Below are positions 6,251 through 13,359 of a stretch of DNA of 14,515 nucleotides, piece after piece (positions within the stretch are counted from its first letter, which is position 1; each line of letters starts with the position of its first letter). The DNA is taken from positions 1 through 14,515 of the forward strand of contig JALUUA010000078.1 in assembly GCA_027021605.1 (NCBI GenBank), in the 5' to 3' direction. The notes below the pieces were generated by a model. The model did not search any database, was not told where the DNA came from, and saw only the letters and a list, made by a program, of their open reading frames with translations. Both the position numbers and the translations under genes were made by a program. The DNA comes from Candidatus Bipolaricaulota bacterium. Lineage in GTDB: Bacteria > Bipolaricaulota > Bipolaricaulia > RBG-16-55-9.

Positions 6251-8815
6251 ATGAAAACCGTTTGGGACGTCCGGAGGGCCTCGGGTTTGCCGTGGCTGCT
6301 CGGCCTCGGAGGGCTTCTGCTGCTCGCGCTCGCCCCCGGCGGGGTCGTCCGGGCCCAGGCCCCCGAGGAAGAGACACAGACCGCTCGCGTCGAGGCCATC
6401 GAGGTCCGGGGGAACGAGCACGTCGAGACGAAGACGATCCTCAAGGCGTTGCCCTTCGCCGAGGGGGACGAGATCGCCGTCCCCGACGATCTGCTGCGCG
6501 CGGAGAACGCCCTCGAGGAGCTGGGGCTTCTCCAGGAGGCGGCGGTGGACTACCGCCGCGGGGAGGAGGGGATCGTCGTCCTCCTGGATGTGGTGGAGAA
6601 CCCCCTCATCGAGGAGATCGACATCCGGGGCAACCGCGATTGGAACGAGGACCGCCGGATCGTCGTTCCCTGGGTCAACTGGAGCCTGCGCTGGCCCTTT
6701 ACGGACTACCTGGTAAGCCCCGACCGCATCGAGGAGATCTTCCAGGAGCACGGGGTCGAGCCCGGTCAGGTGCTCAACGTCAAGAAGCTCAAGCGGGCGC
6801 TGGGGATCGAGGAGCCGGGGGTCTGTCCCGCGAACGCGCCCAAGAACTCCCTCTGCGGGGAGTACGTTCAGAAGGGCTACTTCCTGGTGGCGATCTCCGA
6901 GATCCAGCCGGGGGCCACGGTCCGGGTGCGGATCGTGGAGTACGTCTTCGAGGACGTCGAGGTGCGGGGGGTGACGGGCCCCTTCCAGGAGAAGGCCCTC
7001 GAGCTCCTCCGGGACCTGCCGCGCTTTAAGCCCGTCAAGCTGCAGCAGTTCCAGCTGGCCCTCCAGAACCTCTCCCAGTCGATCTACTTCGAGCCGCTCC
7101 AACAGGAGGACATCACGTTTAAGGGGGGGAGCGCCCCCGATCGGGTCGTCCTCGTCGTCTCGCTCAAGCCCCGGGTGCTCCTGGAGGAGCCCGTCCCCGT
7201 AAGGAGCATCGACTTTGAGGGCCAGACGGTCTTCTCCGAGGCGACGCTGATGCGGCGCGTCCGCCTCCCCGAGGGGCAAGGGCGGATCGACAACTTCCAG
7301 CTCCTCCGCGCCCTGGAGGGCGTCCACCGGCTGTACCGCAAGGAGGGCTACCTCTTCGTGAAGTTCGCCCCCGAGGGGCTGGAGGGCGATACGCTCGTGC
7401 TGCGGGTGGACGAGGGGCGCCTGGCCGAGATCGAGATCCGCCAGAACGGGTACACCACCGCCCGGCTCACCCGGCAGGGGCTCGAGGAGCTGCCGCTGGA
7501 AGCGGAACGCCTAACCTCGCCCTCGCCGGAGGCTGCGGCAACCGGGGGCCGAACCCCGAGTTCCAACCCCCTCTTGGCCCTCCTGGAACGGGCCTCGGAC
7601 GCGCTGGGGGAGTTCTTGGGGACGGCCAACGAGAGCGGCCTGCCCCGCACCGACCCCCGGATCATCGTGAAGGAGCTGGCCCTGCGCCCCGGTGACCTGC
7701 TCAACCGGTTCCGCCTGGCGGACACCTACCGCCGGCTCCTCGACCTGGGCTACTTCAAGGACGTCGGCTTCGACTTCGAGCCCCTCGACTCCGGGGAGTA
7801 CCGGCTCCTCCTGGACGTCACGGAGCAGGACAAGCTGGGGAGCCTCAACGGGGGGTTCAGCTTCTCCGCGGAGGGGGTCGTGGGCAACTTAAGCGTCAAC
7901 GGCAAGAACCTCTACGGCACCGGCCAGGACCTGTCGCTCAAGCTCGACCGGGGCATCTTCGGCAAGGCCGTCACGAACTGGAGCCTCGACTACAAGACCC
8001 GCACGCTCCTCGAGTTCGCGGAGTACCTCCAGCTGAACCTCTTCAACAACACCAGCCAGGAGAAGAAGCCCGAGCCCCACCTCCTCCACCGGCGGGGGGC
8101 GGAAGCCTCGCTCGCCTACCCTTGGCAGGGGGTCCGGGCCACCTTCGGCTGGCGCCTGGAGAGCTTCACCAAGACGTTCGGCGCCGCCGGTTCCGTGGCG
8201 GGGGCGGGCGGAAAGGGAGTTGAGGCCGAGGCCCTCGCCCCCCAGCAGGGGGAAGGCGAGGAGGGGCCTCGGACGGAGCAAGGGCTTACGAACTCGCTTT
8301 GGCTCTCCGTCACCCAGGACGATCGGAACAACCCGCTCTTCCCCACCCGGGGCGGCGTGCGCACCGGGCGAATCGAGCGCGCCGGGCTCCTGGGCCTGGG
8401 CACCGAGGACTTCACCAAGCTCTCGGCCACGCTCATCCAGTTCTTCCCCACGCTGGAGGACCAGACGGTGGCCGTGCGGCTGGTGGGCGGGATCGGCGTG
8501 GGACTCCCCTCCCAGGAGCTCTTCTACCTGGGGGGCTCGACGTCGCTTCGGGGGATCGCGACGCGCCGCACCCCGGCGATGGCCTTCGCCAACGTCGAGT
8601 ATCGGGTGCAGATCGCGCCCGCGCTGGTCAACGTGGCCCTCTTCCTCGACGTGGGGATCGACGACTCCCGGGAGCTCCTAAGGACGATCGGGATCGAGGG
8701 GCGGGCCAACATCCCCTACTTCGGGTGGCTGCGCCTGGCCCTGGCCTGGCCGATCGCCGACGGGTGGACGCTGGGGGGCTACAGGGTCGAGGTCGGCTTC
8801 GGACCCTTCTTCTGA
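6251..8815 (+). CDS. bamA: BamA/Omp85 outer-membrane protein assembly factor
   Basis: This 854-residue outer-membrane protein folds and inserts beta-barrel proteins. It has a Sec signal peptide ending near VVRAQA (about residue 37) and several POTRA modules: VEAIEVRGNEHVETKTILKA, IEEIDIRGN, FEDVEVRGVTG, VRSIDFEGQTVFSEATLMRR, and a last one ending LLDLGYFKDVGF. The 16-strand barrel follows from about residue 530. The conserved loop-6 motif appears as GGSTSLRGI, and the protein ends in Phe, as outer-membrane barrels usually do. Oddities are a Cys pair (C192 and C202) in an insert within the second POTRA, a low-complexity insert splitting the last POTRA (about 415-470), and a Gly/Glu-rich barrel loop (about 645-678). 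GGAGGAG precedes ATG 6251. The frame is open far upstream through comM, but that part is not coding. Confidence 0.96.
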   Translation: MKTVWDVRRASGLPWLLGLGGLLLLALAPGGVVRAQAPEEETQTARVEAIEVRGNEHVETKTILKALPFAEGDEIAVPDDLLRAENALEELGLLQEAAVDYRRGEEGIVVLLDVVENPLIEEIDIRGNRDWNEDRRIVVPWVNWSLRWPFTDYLVSPDRIEEIFQEHGVEPGQVLNVKKLKRALGIEEPGVCPANAPKNSLCGEYVQKGYFLVAISEIQPGATVRVRIVEYVFEDVEVRGVTGPFQEKALELLRDLPRFKPVKLQQFQLALQNLSQSIYFEPLQQEDITFKGGSAPDRVVLVVSLKPRVLLEEPVPVRSIDFEGQTVFSEATLMRRVRLPEGQGRIDNFQLLRALEGVHRLYRKEGYLFVKFAPEGLEGDTLVLRVDEGRLAEIEIRQNGYTTARLTRQGLEELPLEAERLTSPSPEAAATGGRTPSSNPLLALLERASDALGEFLGTANESGLPRTDPRIIVKELALRPGDLLNRFRLADTYRRLLDLGYFKDVGFDFEPLDSGEYRLLLDVTEQDKLGSLNGGFSFSAEGVVGNLSVNGKNLYGTGQDLSLKLDRGIFGKAVTNWSLDYKTRTLLEFAEYLQLNLFNNTSQEKKPEPHLLHRRGAEASLAYPWQGVRATFGWRLESFTKTFGAAGSVAGAGGKGVEAEALAPQQGEGEEGPRTEQGLTNSLWLSVTQDDRNNPLFPTRGGVRTGRIERAGLLGLGTEDFTKLSATLIQFFPTLEDQTVAVRLVGGIGVGLPSQELFYLGGSTSLRGIATRRTPAMAFANVEYRVQIAPALVNVALFLDVGIDDSRELLRTIGIEGRANIPYFGWLRLALAWPIADGWTLGGYRVEVGFGPFF

Positions 8816-8884
8816 TTCTGAGGGCACAGCACAGCCCGCAAACGGGCCGACGATCCGAGCACGGGACCAAGAGGAGGCATCTTC

Positions 8885-9463
8885 ATGCGACAAGCCGTAT
8901 GGGTGTTGATCGCCGTCGTGGCGCTGGGCATCGGGTTCGTGGGAGGACGGCTGACCTCTCAGGAGCGGGCGGCCCTCCAGGAGCTCCAAGCCCAGATCGA
9001 GGAACTCGAGCGACAACTCGAGGAGCTTGCCGCGCAGGCGGCTACCCCAACGCCGGTGGTGGCCGCCCAGCCCGCGGCCCCGAGCGCACCCCTCAAGGTG
9101 GCCGTCGTGCAGGTCAACAAGCTGGCGCTCCGCTTCCAGGAGGACAACCCCGCCCTCCAGGAGCAGGTCCGGCAGAAGACGGCCGAGATCCAGCGGGAGA
9201 TCCAGCGGCTGCAGCAGCAGCTCCAGAGCGGGGAGATCACCCGGGAGGAGGCCCAGCTCCAAGCGTTCCAGCTCCAGCAGGAGCTCCAAAACCAGCTGCT
9301 GCTGGCCGTAGCCGGGCCCATCCAAGCCGCGGTCAACGAGGTGGCCCGCGAGCTGGGCTACGACGTGGTGGTGAAGCACGAGGACGTCGTGCTGTATTAT
9401 AAGAACACGGTGCTGGACGACATCACCGAGAGGGTCTGGGAGCGCATGAAGCTCCTCAAGTGA
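8885..9463 (+). CDS. Skp/OmpH-family periplasmic chaperone, membrane-anchored (copy 1)
   Basis: This 192-residue protein has an N-terminal hydrophobic helix (about residues 4-20) without a clear cleavage site, so it is probably a membrane anchor. A Leu/Glu heptad coiled coil (about 28-50) and a Pro/Ala linker (about 53-69) follow. The OmpH domain starts at LKVAVVQVNKLALRF and includes long Gln/Glu-rich helices and the family C-terminal segment ARELGYDVVVKHEDVVLYY. Skp proteins hold unfolded outer-membrane proteins during transit to BamA, which is encoded just upstream. GAGGAGG precedes ATG 8885. The gap after bamA holds a small hairpin (8834-8847). A second copy of the same design follows directly. 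Confidence 0.88.
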   Translation: MRQAVWVLIAVVALGIGFVGGRLTSQERAALQELQAQIEELERQLEELAAQAATPTPVVAAQPAAPSAPLKVAVVQVNKLALRFQEDNPALQEQVRQKTAEIQREIQRLQQQLQSGEITREEAQLQAFQLQQELQNQLLLAVAGPIQAAVNEVARELGYDVVVKHEDVVLYYKNTVLDDITERVWERMKLLK

Positions 9464-9540
9464 GCAACCAGCAAGCAAGAAGCAAGCAAGCGCGACGCGA
9501 AGCAAACGCAGAGCAAACGCACAGAAAGGGGCAAGCGACG

Positions 9541-10251
9541 ATGAAGCAAGGCGCGATCTACGCCCTGGTGGGGGCGATCGTTGTGTTGGGCTTGGCCGTC
9601 GGGTACCTCCTGGGACAGGGGGGAGGCTTCGGGGCAGCCGCGGCCGAGTGGCGGGAGGAGAGCGAAAAGCTCTCGCAGCAGATCGAAGCGCTCACCCAAA
9701 AGATCGACGACCTGCAGGGGCGCGTGGCCACCCTGGAGAACGAGGTCGCCGCGCTCCCCGCCGCCGCCTCCTCGGGGGCCGAGGGGGGAGCGGGCCTCAA
9801 GATCGCGTACGTCGACATGTTCAAGGTCCTCCAGGAGCTCCAGGACAGCCCGCTGGTGCAGCGGGCGCTGGAGCAGTTCCGGGCCGAGCAGCAGAAGATC
9901 CAGGAGGAGCGGGCCGAGTGGGAGCGCAAGTTCAACGAGGGGGAGATCACCAAGAAGCAGCTCGACGAGAAGCTCTTCGAGCTGGAGCTGCGGCTGCGGG
10001 AGATCAACCTCCAATTGTCCGCCCCCATCCAGAAGGAGATGCTGGAGATCATCCGCCAGATCGGCCAGGAGAAGGGCTACGGGCTCATCATCGACAACCC
10101 CGCCAGCCAGCTGAACGCCATCGTGCTCTACTCCCAGTCCGGCCAGGCGGACGACATCACCCGGGAAGTGATCGAGCGGCTCCGCACCCGCTTGGAGGAG
10201 CAGCAAAGCGAGGGACAGACCGAGGGAGATGGCGGCGAAGAGGGGGAGTGA
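9541..10251 (+). CDS. Skp/OmpH-family periplasmic chaperone, membrane-anchored (copy 2)
   Basis: This 236-residue protein has the same design as copy 1. It has an N-terminal membrane helix (AIYALVGAIVVLGLAVGYLLG), a heptad coiled coil (about 38-69), a short Ala/Gly linker, then an OmpH domain from LKIAYVDMFKVLQEL to EKGYGLIIDNPASQLNAIVLYS. The C-terminus is a Glu/Gly-rich tail. The start is ATG 9541 with AAAGGGG upstream. A GTG at 9460, overlapping the stop of copy 1 (GTGA), would add 27 polar residues and cannot be ruled out. The two proteins may pair or form mixed trimers (inference from shared architecture). The gene overlaps fabZ by 23 bases, implying coupled expression. Confidence 0.87.
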   Translation: MKQGAIYALVGAIVVLGLAVGYLLGQGGGFGAAAAEWREESEKLSQQIEALTQKIDDLQGRVATLENEVAALPAAASSGAEGGAGLKIAYVDMFKVLQELQDSPLVQRALEQFRAEQQKIQEERAEWERKFNEGEITKKQLDEKLFELELRLREINLQLSAPIQKEMLEIIRQIGQEKGYGLIIDNPASQLNAIVLYSQSGQADDITREVIERLRTRLEEQQSEGQTEGDGGEEGE

Positions 10252-10711
10252 GCCCAAGCCCACCGCCCCGCCGGAGCTGTTCGAGCTGCTCCCCCTGCGG
10301 TATCCCTACTTGATGATCGACCGGGTGGAGGAGCGCTCGCCGGAGCGGGTGGTGGCTCTCAAGAACGTCAGCCACAACGAGTGGTTCTTCGTAGGCCACT
10401 TCCCCGAGCGGCCCGTGATGCCCGGGACCCTTCTCTTGGAGGGCATGGCCCAGACCGCAGGGGTCCTGCTGCACGCCCACGAGGGGGGCAAGGGCCCGGC
10501 GTTGGGGTTCTTGGTAGGGGTGGACAAGGCCCGCTTCCGCCGCCCGGTCGTCCCCGGGGATCAAGTGCTCTATGAAGCGAAGCTCCTCAAGGCCAAGCGG
10601 GGACTGCTGCGGGCCGAGGTGATCGCAACGGTCGACGGGGAGCCCGTCGCCGAGGCCGTCATCTCCGTCATGAGCGCCGGCCTCGAACCCGCGGAGCCCG
10701 AACGGGGCTGA
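10229..10711 (+). CDS. fabZ: 3-hydroxyacyl-[acyl-carrier-protein] dehydratase FabZ
   Basis: This 160-residue cytoplasmic enzyme removes water from 3-hydroxyacyl-ACP in fatty-acid elongation. The hot-dog fold signature is complete. It has LPLRYPYLMIDRVEE near the N-terminus, then catalytic H57 in GHFPERPVMPG and catalytic E71 in LLLEGMAQTAG. VDKARFRRPVVPGDQV follows. The start at ATG 10229 is preceded by GGGAG and overlaps the skp-like gene by 23 bases. Proteobacteria keep fabZ next to skp with lpxD and lpxA; here neither lpx gene is present. FabA-type isomerase activity is unlikely given the sequence type, but this is not proven. Confidence 0.96.
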   Translation: MAAKRGSEPKPTAPPELFELLPLRYPYLMIDRVEERSPERVVALKNVSHNEWFFVGHFPERPVMPGTLLLEGMAQTAGVLLHAHEGGKGPALGFLVGVDKARFRRPVVPGDQVLYEAKLLKAKRGLLRAEVIATVDGEPVAEAVISVMSAGLEPAEPERG

Positions 10712-10789
10712 TCCCCTGCGGCCCCTGCGGGCCGTGGGTGGGCAGCGAAAAACCGAAAACCCCAAAGCAAGAAGCAGGAGGAGTTCCCT

Positions 10790-11722
10790 ATGAGCCCAAA
10801 ACCCAAGAAGATCGTCGAGTGCATCCCCAACGTCAGCGAGGGGCGCGACGCTCAGAAGATCGAGCAGCTCGCCCAGGCTGTTAAAGACACGCCGGGGGTG
10901 GCCCTCTTAGACGTGGACTCCGACGCCGACCACAACCGCACGGTGATCTCGTTCGTGGGCGAGCCCGAGGCCGTCGGGGAGGCCGCCCTCAACCTCGTGG
11001 AGAAGGCCGTCGAGCTGATCGACCTCACGAAGCACAAGGGGGAGCACCCCCGCATGGGGGCCGTGGACGTGATCCCGTTTGTGCCCATCCAGAACGTTAC
11101 CATGGCCGAGTGCGTCGAGCTCTCTAAGAAAGTGGGAGAGCAGATCTGGGAGCGCTTCCGGGTGCCCGTCTATCTGTACGAGCAGTCGGCCACGCGCCCG
11201 GAGCGGGAGAACCTCGCCACGATCCGCAAGGGGGAATTTGAGGGTTTCTTTGAAAAAATTCAAGAGCCCGACTGGGCGCCCGATTTTGGGGAACGTAAAG
11301 TACACCCAACAGCAGGGGTGGTGGCCGTCGGGGCCCGGATGCCCCTCATTGCCTTCAACGTGAACCTGGGAACCGACAATCTGGAAATCGCCAAGAAGAT
11401 CGCCCAGGCTGTGCGGCACCTAAGCGGGGGCCTGCGCTACGTGAAGGCCCTGGGGTTCAAGCTCGAGGACCGGGGGATCGTGCAGGTCTCGATGAACATG
11501 ACGAACTACCAGAAGACGCCCTTGTATCGGGCGTTCATCTTGATCGAGCGGGAGGCGAAGCGCTACGGGGTCCCTGTAGTGGGCAGCGAGATCGTCGGCT
11601 TGGTCCCCCGGGAAGCTCTGTATCAGACCGCGGAGTTCTTCCTCCAGCTGGAGGACTTCCAGCGGGAGCAGATTCTAGAAGACCGCATTGAGAAGGCCCT
11701 AAGCGAAGAATCCGACGGGTGA
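10790..11722 (+). CDS. ftcD: glutamate formimidoyltransferase (stand-alone formiminotransferase domain)
   Basis: This 310-residue enzyme transfers the formimino group between N-formimino-glutamate and tetrahydrofolate, in histidine breakdown and one-carbon metabolism. It has the family start KIVECIPNVSEGRD, DVDSDADHNRTVISFVG, and the catalytic His motif GEHPRMGAVDVIPFVP (H86). The substrate-binding part includes NVNLGTDNLEIAKKIA and QVSMNMTNYQKTPLYR. The length matches the formiminotransferase domain alone; the cyclodeaminase domain of the animal enzyme is absent. GCAGGAGGAG precedes ATG 10790. No histidine-utilisation gene is visible nearby, so a folate role is possible. The stretch 11224-11310 is richer in A and T than the rest of the gene. 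Confidence 0.94.
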   Translation: MSPKPKKIVECIPNVSEGRDAQKIEQLAQAVKDTPGVALLDVDSDADHNRTVISFVGEPEAVGEAALNLVEKAVELIDLTKHKGEHPRMGAVDVIPFVPIQNVTMAECVELSKKVGEQIWERFRVPVYLYEQSATRPERENLATIRKGEFEGFFEKIQEPDWAPDFGERKVHPTAGVVAVGARMPLIAFNVNLGTDNLEIAKKIAQAVRHLSGGLRYVKALGFKLEDRGIVQVSMNMTNYQKTPLYRAFILIEREAKRYGVPVVGSEIVGLVPREALYQTAEFFLQLEDFQREQILEDRIEKALSEESDG

Positions 11723-11818
11723 GCACGGGTGAAACGCGGCTGCGACGTAGCGTCCCTTTGTCTTCGGCCTGATGCGGCCCTGCCCGCGGACGACTGACCT
11801 TCCGGCGCCGTCTTCCCT

Positions 11819-11856
11819 CCCCTAGCATGGGCCCCGCACGATGTGGGGCCTAGGGG
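11819..11856 (+). promoter_or_regulatory. imperfect hairpin covering the murD start codon
   Basis: The arm CCCCTA, 5 unpaired bases, then GGCCCC-g-CAC (11819-11839) can pair with GTGGGGCCTAGGGG (11843-11856). The loop would hold the A and T of the putative murD ATG at 11841. No poly-T run follows, so it is not a standard terminator. It could limit murD translation, or show that the true start lies elsewhere. Confidence 0.4.
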
Positions 11857-13232
11857 CAAGCAGACGAAAGGCTCAGTTTCGCGTCACCGTCCTCGGAGCC
11901 GGGAAGACCGGCCTGGCTGTGGCCCGCTTCTTCGCCTCCCAGGGCGCTCGGGTCTTCCTGAGCGACCGTTCCTCACTAAGCCTCGCGTGCAAGCGGGAGC
12001 TTGCCCGCCTCGGGGTGGAGCACGAAGAGGGCGGCCACAGCGAGCGGGCCCTGCGGGCAGATTTGATCGTCCCCTCCCCCGGCATCCCCTACGATGCCCC
12101 CATTCTCAAGGAAGCCCGCTTGCAGGGTGTACCCGTGATCGGGGAGATCGAGCTGGCCTACCGGCTCTGTCCCAGCTCGAAGATCGTCGCCGTCACCGGC
12201 ACCGTGGGCAAGACGACCACCACCCACCTCATCGCGGAACTCCTGCGGGCCGAGGGGCACCCCGTGGTGCTGGCGGGCAACGGCGGTGAGCCCTTCATCG
12301 CCCAGCTCCCCCGCATCCGCCCGGAGACCGTGGTGGTTCTAGAAGTGAGCAGCTATCAGCTCGAGCACGTCGAGACCTTCCGGCCCCACGTGGGGGTCTT
12401 CACCCGCTTTGCGCCCCATCACATCGAGCGGCACGGCTCCCTGGAGCGCTACTTCGCGATCAAGTGCAGGCTCTTTGAGCACCAACGCGAAGGGGACTCC
12501 GCGGTCGTCCAGCACGAGATCCCGCTGCCCGATGTGCCCTCCCGTGTTGTCCCCTTCCGCGCGGAGGACCTCGAGGCGGAATCGTTTGGGCATTCGCTCT
12601 CGCTTACGCTGCCCCCCCATCTGCGGGAGGACCTCGCGGGGGCGCTGGCCGCCGCCCGCCTCTTCGATCCCACCCTCACCCCTTCAGGAGGAGTCGTAAC
12701 CCGCGCGCTCCGACTGCCCCATCGTTTGGAGTTCGTGGCCGAGGTCCACGGCGTAAAGTTCTACAACGACTCGAAGGCCACGAGCTTCGCCGCCACGGTC
12801 GCCGCCCTCGACGCGTTTTCCCACCCTCGCCATAGACCCTTGGCGCTGCTCCTGGGCGGCCAGGACGAGGGACTCGACCCCGAGCCCTTGGCGCGCGCCG
12901 TGGTCGAGCACGACGTAGAGCAGGTCTACCTCCTGGGGGAGACCCAGGGACGCTGGGCTGAGGCCCTCTCCCGACGGGGCTACTCTCGCTTGTGCCTCGT
13001 CGGGAGCATCGAGGACGCTTTGGCGGAGGTGTGTGTAAAGCGGCCCCGCCCACGGACGTGTCTCTTCTCCCCGGGCGCTCCCAGCTTCGATCAATTCTCG
13101 AATTACGAGGAGCGGGGCGAGCGCTTCCGGCGCGCCGTACGCGCCCTCGCCGGGGCCCGCCCGCGGCGGCCCCGCCCCCGCCGTCGGACACCCATCACCC
13201 CCCGGAGTGATCAACCGGTAGTCCGCCCTTAG
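11841..13232 (+). CDS. murD: UDP-N-acetylmuramoyl-L-alanine--D-glutamate ligase (divergent MurD)
   Basis: This 463-residue cytoplasmic ligase adds D-glutamate to the peptidoglycan precursor using ATP. Domain 1 begins VTVLGAGKTGLAVARFFASQG. The central ATPase has a P-loop TGTVGKTTTT (119-128) with Val122 where MurD and MurE normally have Asn. It also has EVSSYQLE (168-175) and K208 in FAIKCRLF, matching the carbamylated lysine. Domain 3 contains FYNDSKATS (307-315) and SFDQFSNYEERG (415-426). The usual DHLDRH motif reads HHIERH (193-198), and the usual HN..N segment reads REDLAGA. The C-terminal ~30 residues are Arg/Pro-rich and extend past the fold. The start is uncertain: an in-frame stop lies at 11823-11825, ATG 11841 has no ribosome site, and it sits in a hairpin. 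ftsW downstream fits a division/cell-wall cluster. Confidence 0.92.
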   Translation: MWGLGASRRKAQFRVTVLGAGKTGLAVARFFASQGARVFLSDRSSLSLACKRELARLGVEHEEGGHSERALRADLIVPSPGIPYDAPILKEARLQGVPVIGEIELAYRLCPSSKIVAVTGTVGKTTTTHLIAELLRAEGHPVVLAGNGGEPFIAQLPRIRPETVVVLEVSSYQLEHVETFRPHVGVFTRFAPHHIERHGSLERYFAIKCRLFEHQREGDSAVVQHEIPLPDVPSRVVPFRAEDLEAESFGHSLSLTLPPHLREDLAGALAAARLFDPTLTPSGGVVTRALRLPHRLEFVAEVHGVKFYNDSKATSFAATVAALDAFSHPRHRPLALLLGGQDEGLDPEPLARAVVEHDVEQVYLLGETQGRWAEALSRRGYSRLCLVGSIEDALAEVCVKRPRPRTCLFSPGAPSFDQFSNYEERGERFRRAVRALAGARPRRPRPRRRTPITPRSDQPVVRP

Positions 13233-13344
13233 CAGCGGTCCTTCGTCCCGGGTCGCTTCAGGGGTACAACCTTCCGCGGGCTAAGACGGCTAGATCATAC
13301 CCTACGCTCTGCGAGCTGCCTTAGGGGATCTTTTACTCTCACGG
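13233..13344 (+). other. intergenic region between murD and ftsW
   Basis: No gene, convincing promoter or terminator was seen here. The stretch 13280-13340 is less GC-rich than its surroundings and could hold weak promoter elements for ftsW, but no good -35/-10 pair stands out. Confidence 0.5.
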
Positions 13345-13359
13345 GGAGGTGGCCTGTTG
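13345..13359 (+). promoter_or_regulatory. ribosome binding site and TTG start of ftsW
   Basis: GGAGG at 13345-13349 stands 7 bases before TTG at 13357-13359, which is in frame with the whole FtsW sequence. The next in-frame ATG is far inside the first membrane helix (near 13519), so TTG is the best start. Confidence 0.7.

Noticed and set aside
8834..8847. Hairpin GCCCG-CAAA-CGGGC after bamA as a terminator
   Set aside because: The stem is only 5 pairs and no T-run follows; the genes around it look co-transcribed.
10719..10734. Hairpin CGGCCC-CTGC-GGGCCG after fabZ as a terminator
   Set aside because: The 6-pair stem is perfect but lacks a T-run; it could equally be chance in GC-rich sequence.
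11249..11262. Inverted repeat TTGAA-AAAA-TTCAA inside the formiminotransferase gene
   Set aside because: It is short, lies within coding sequence for FEKIQ, and has no regulatory context.
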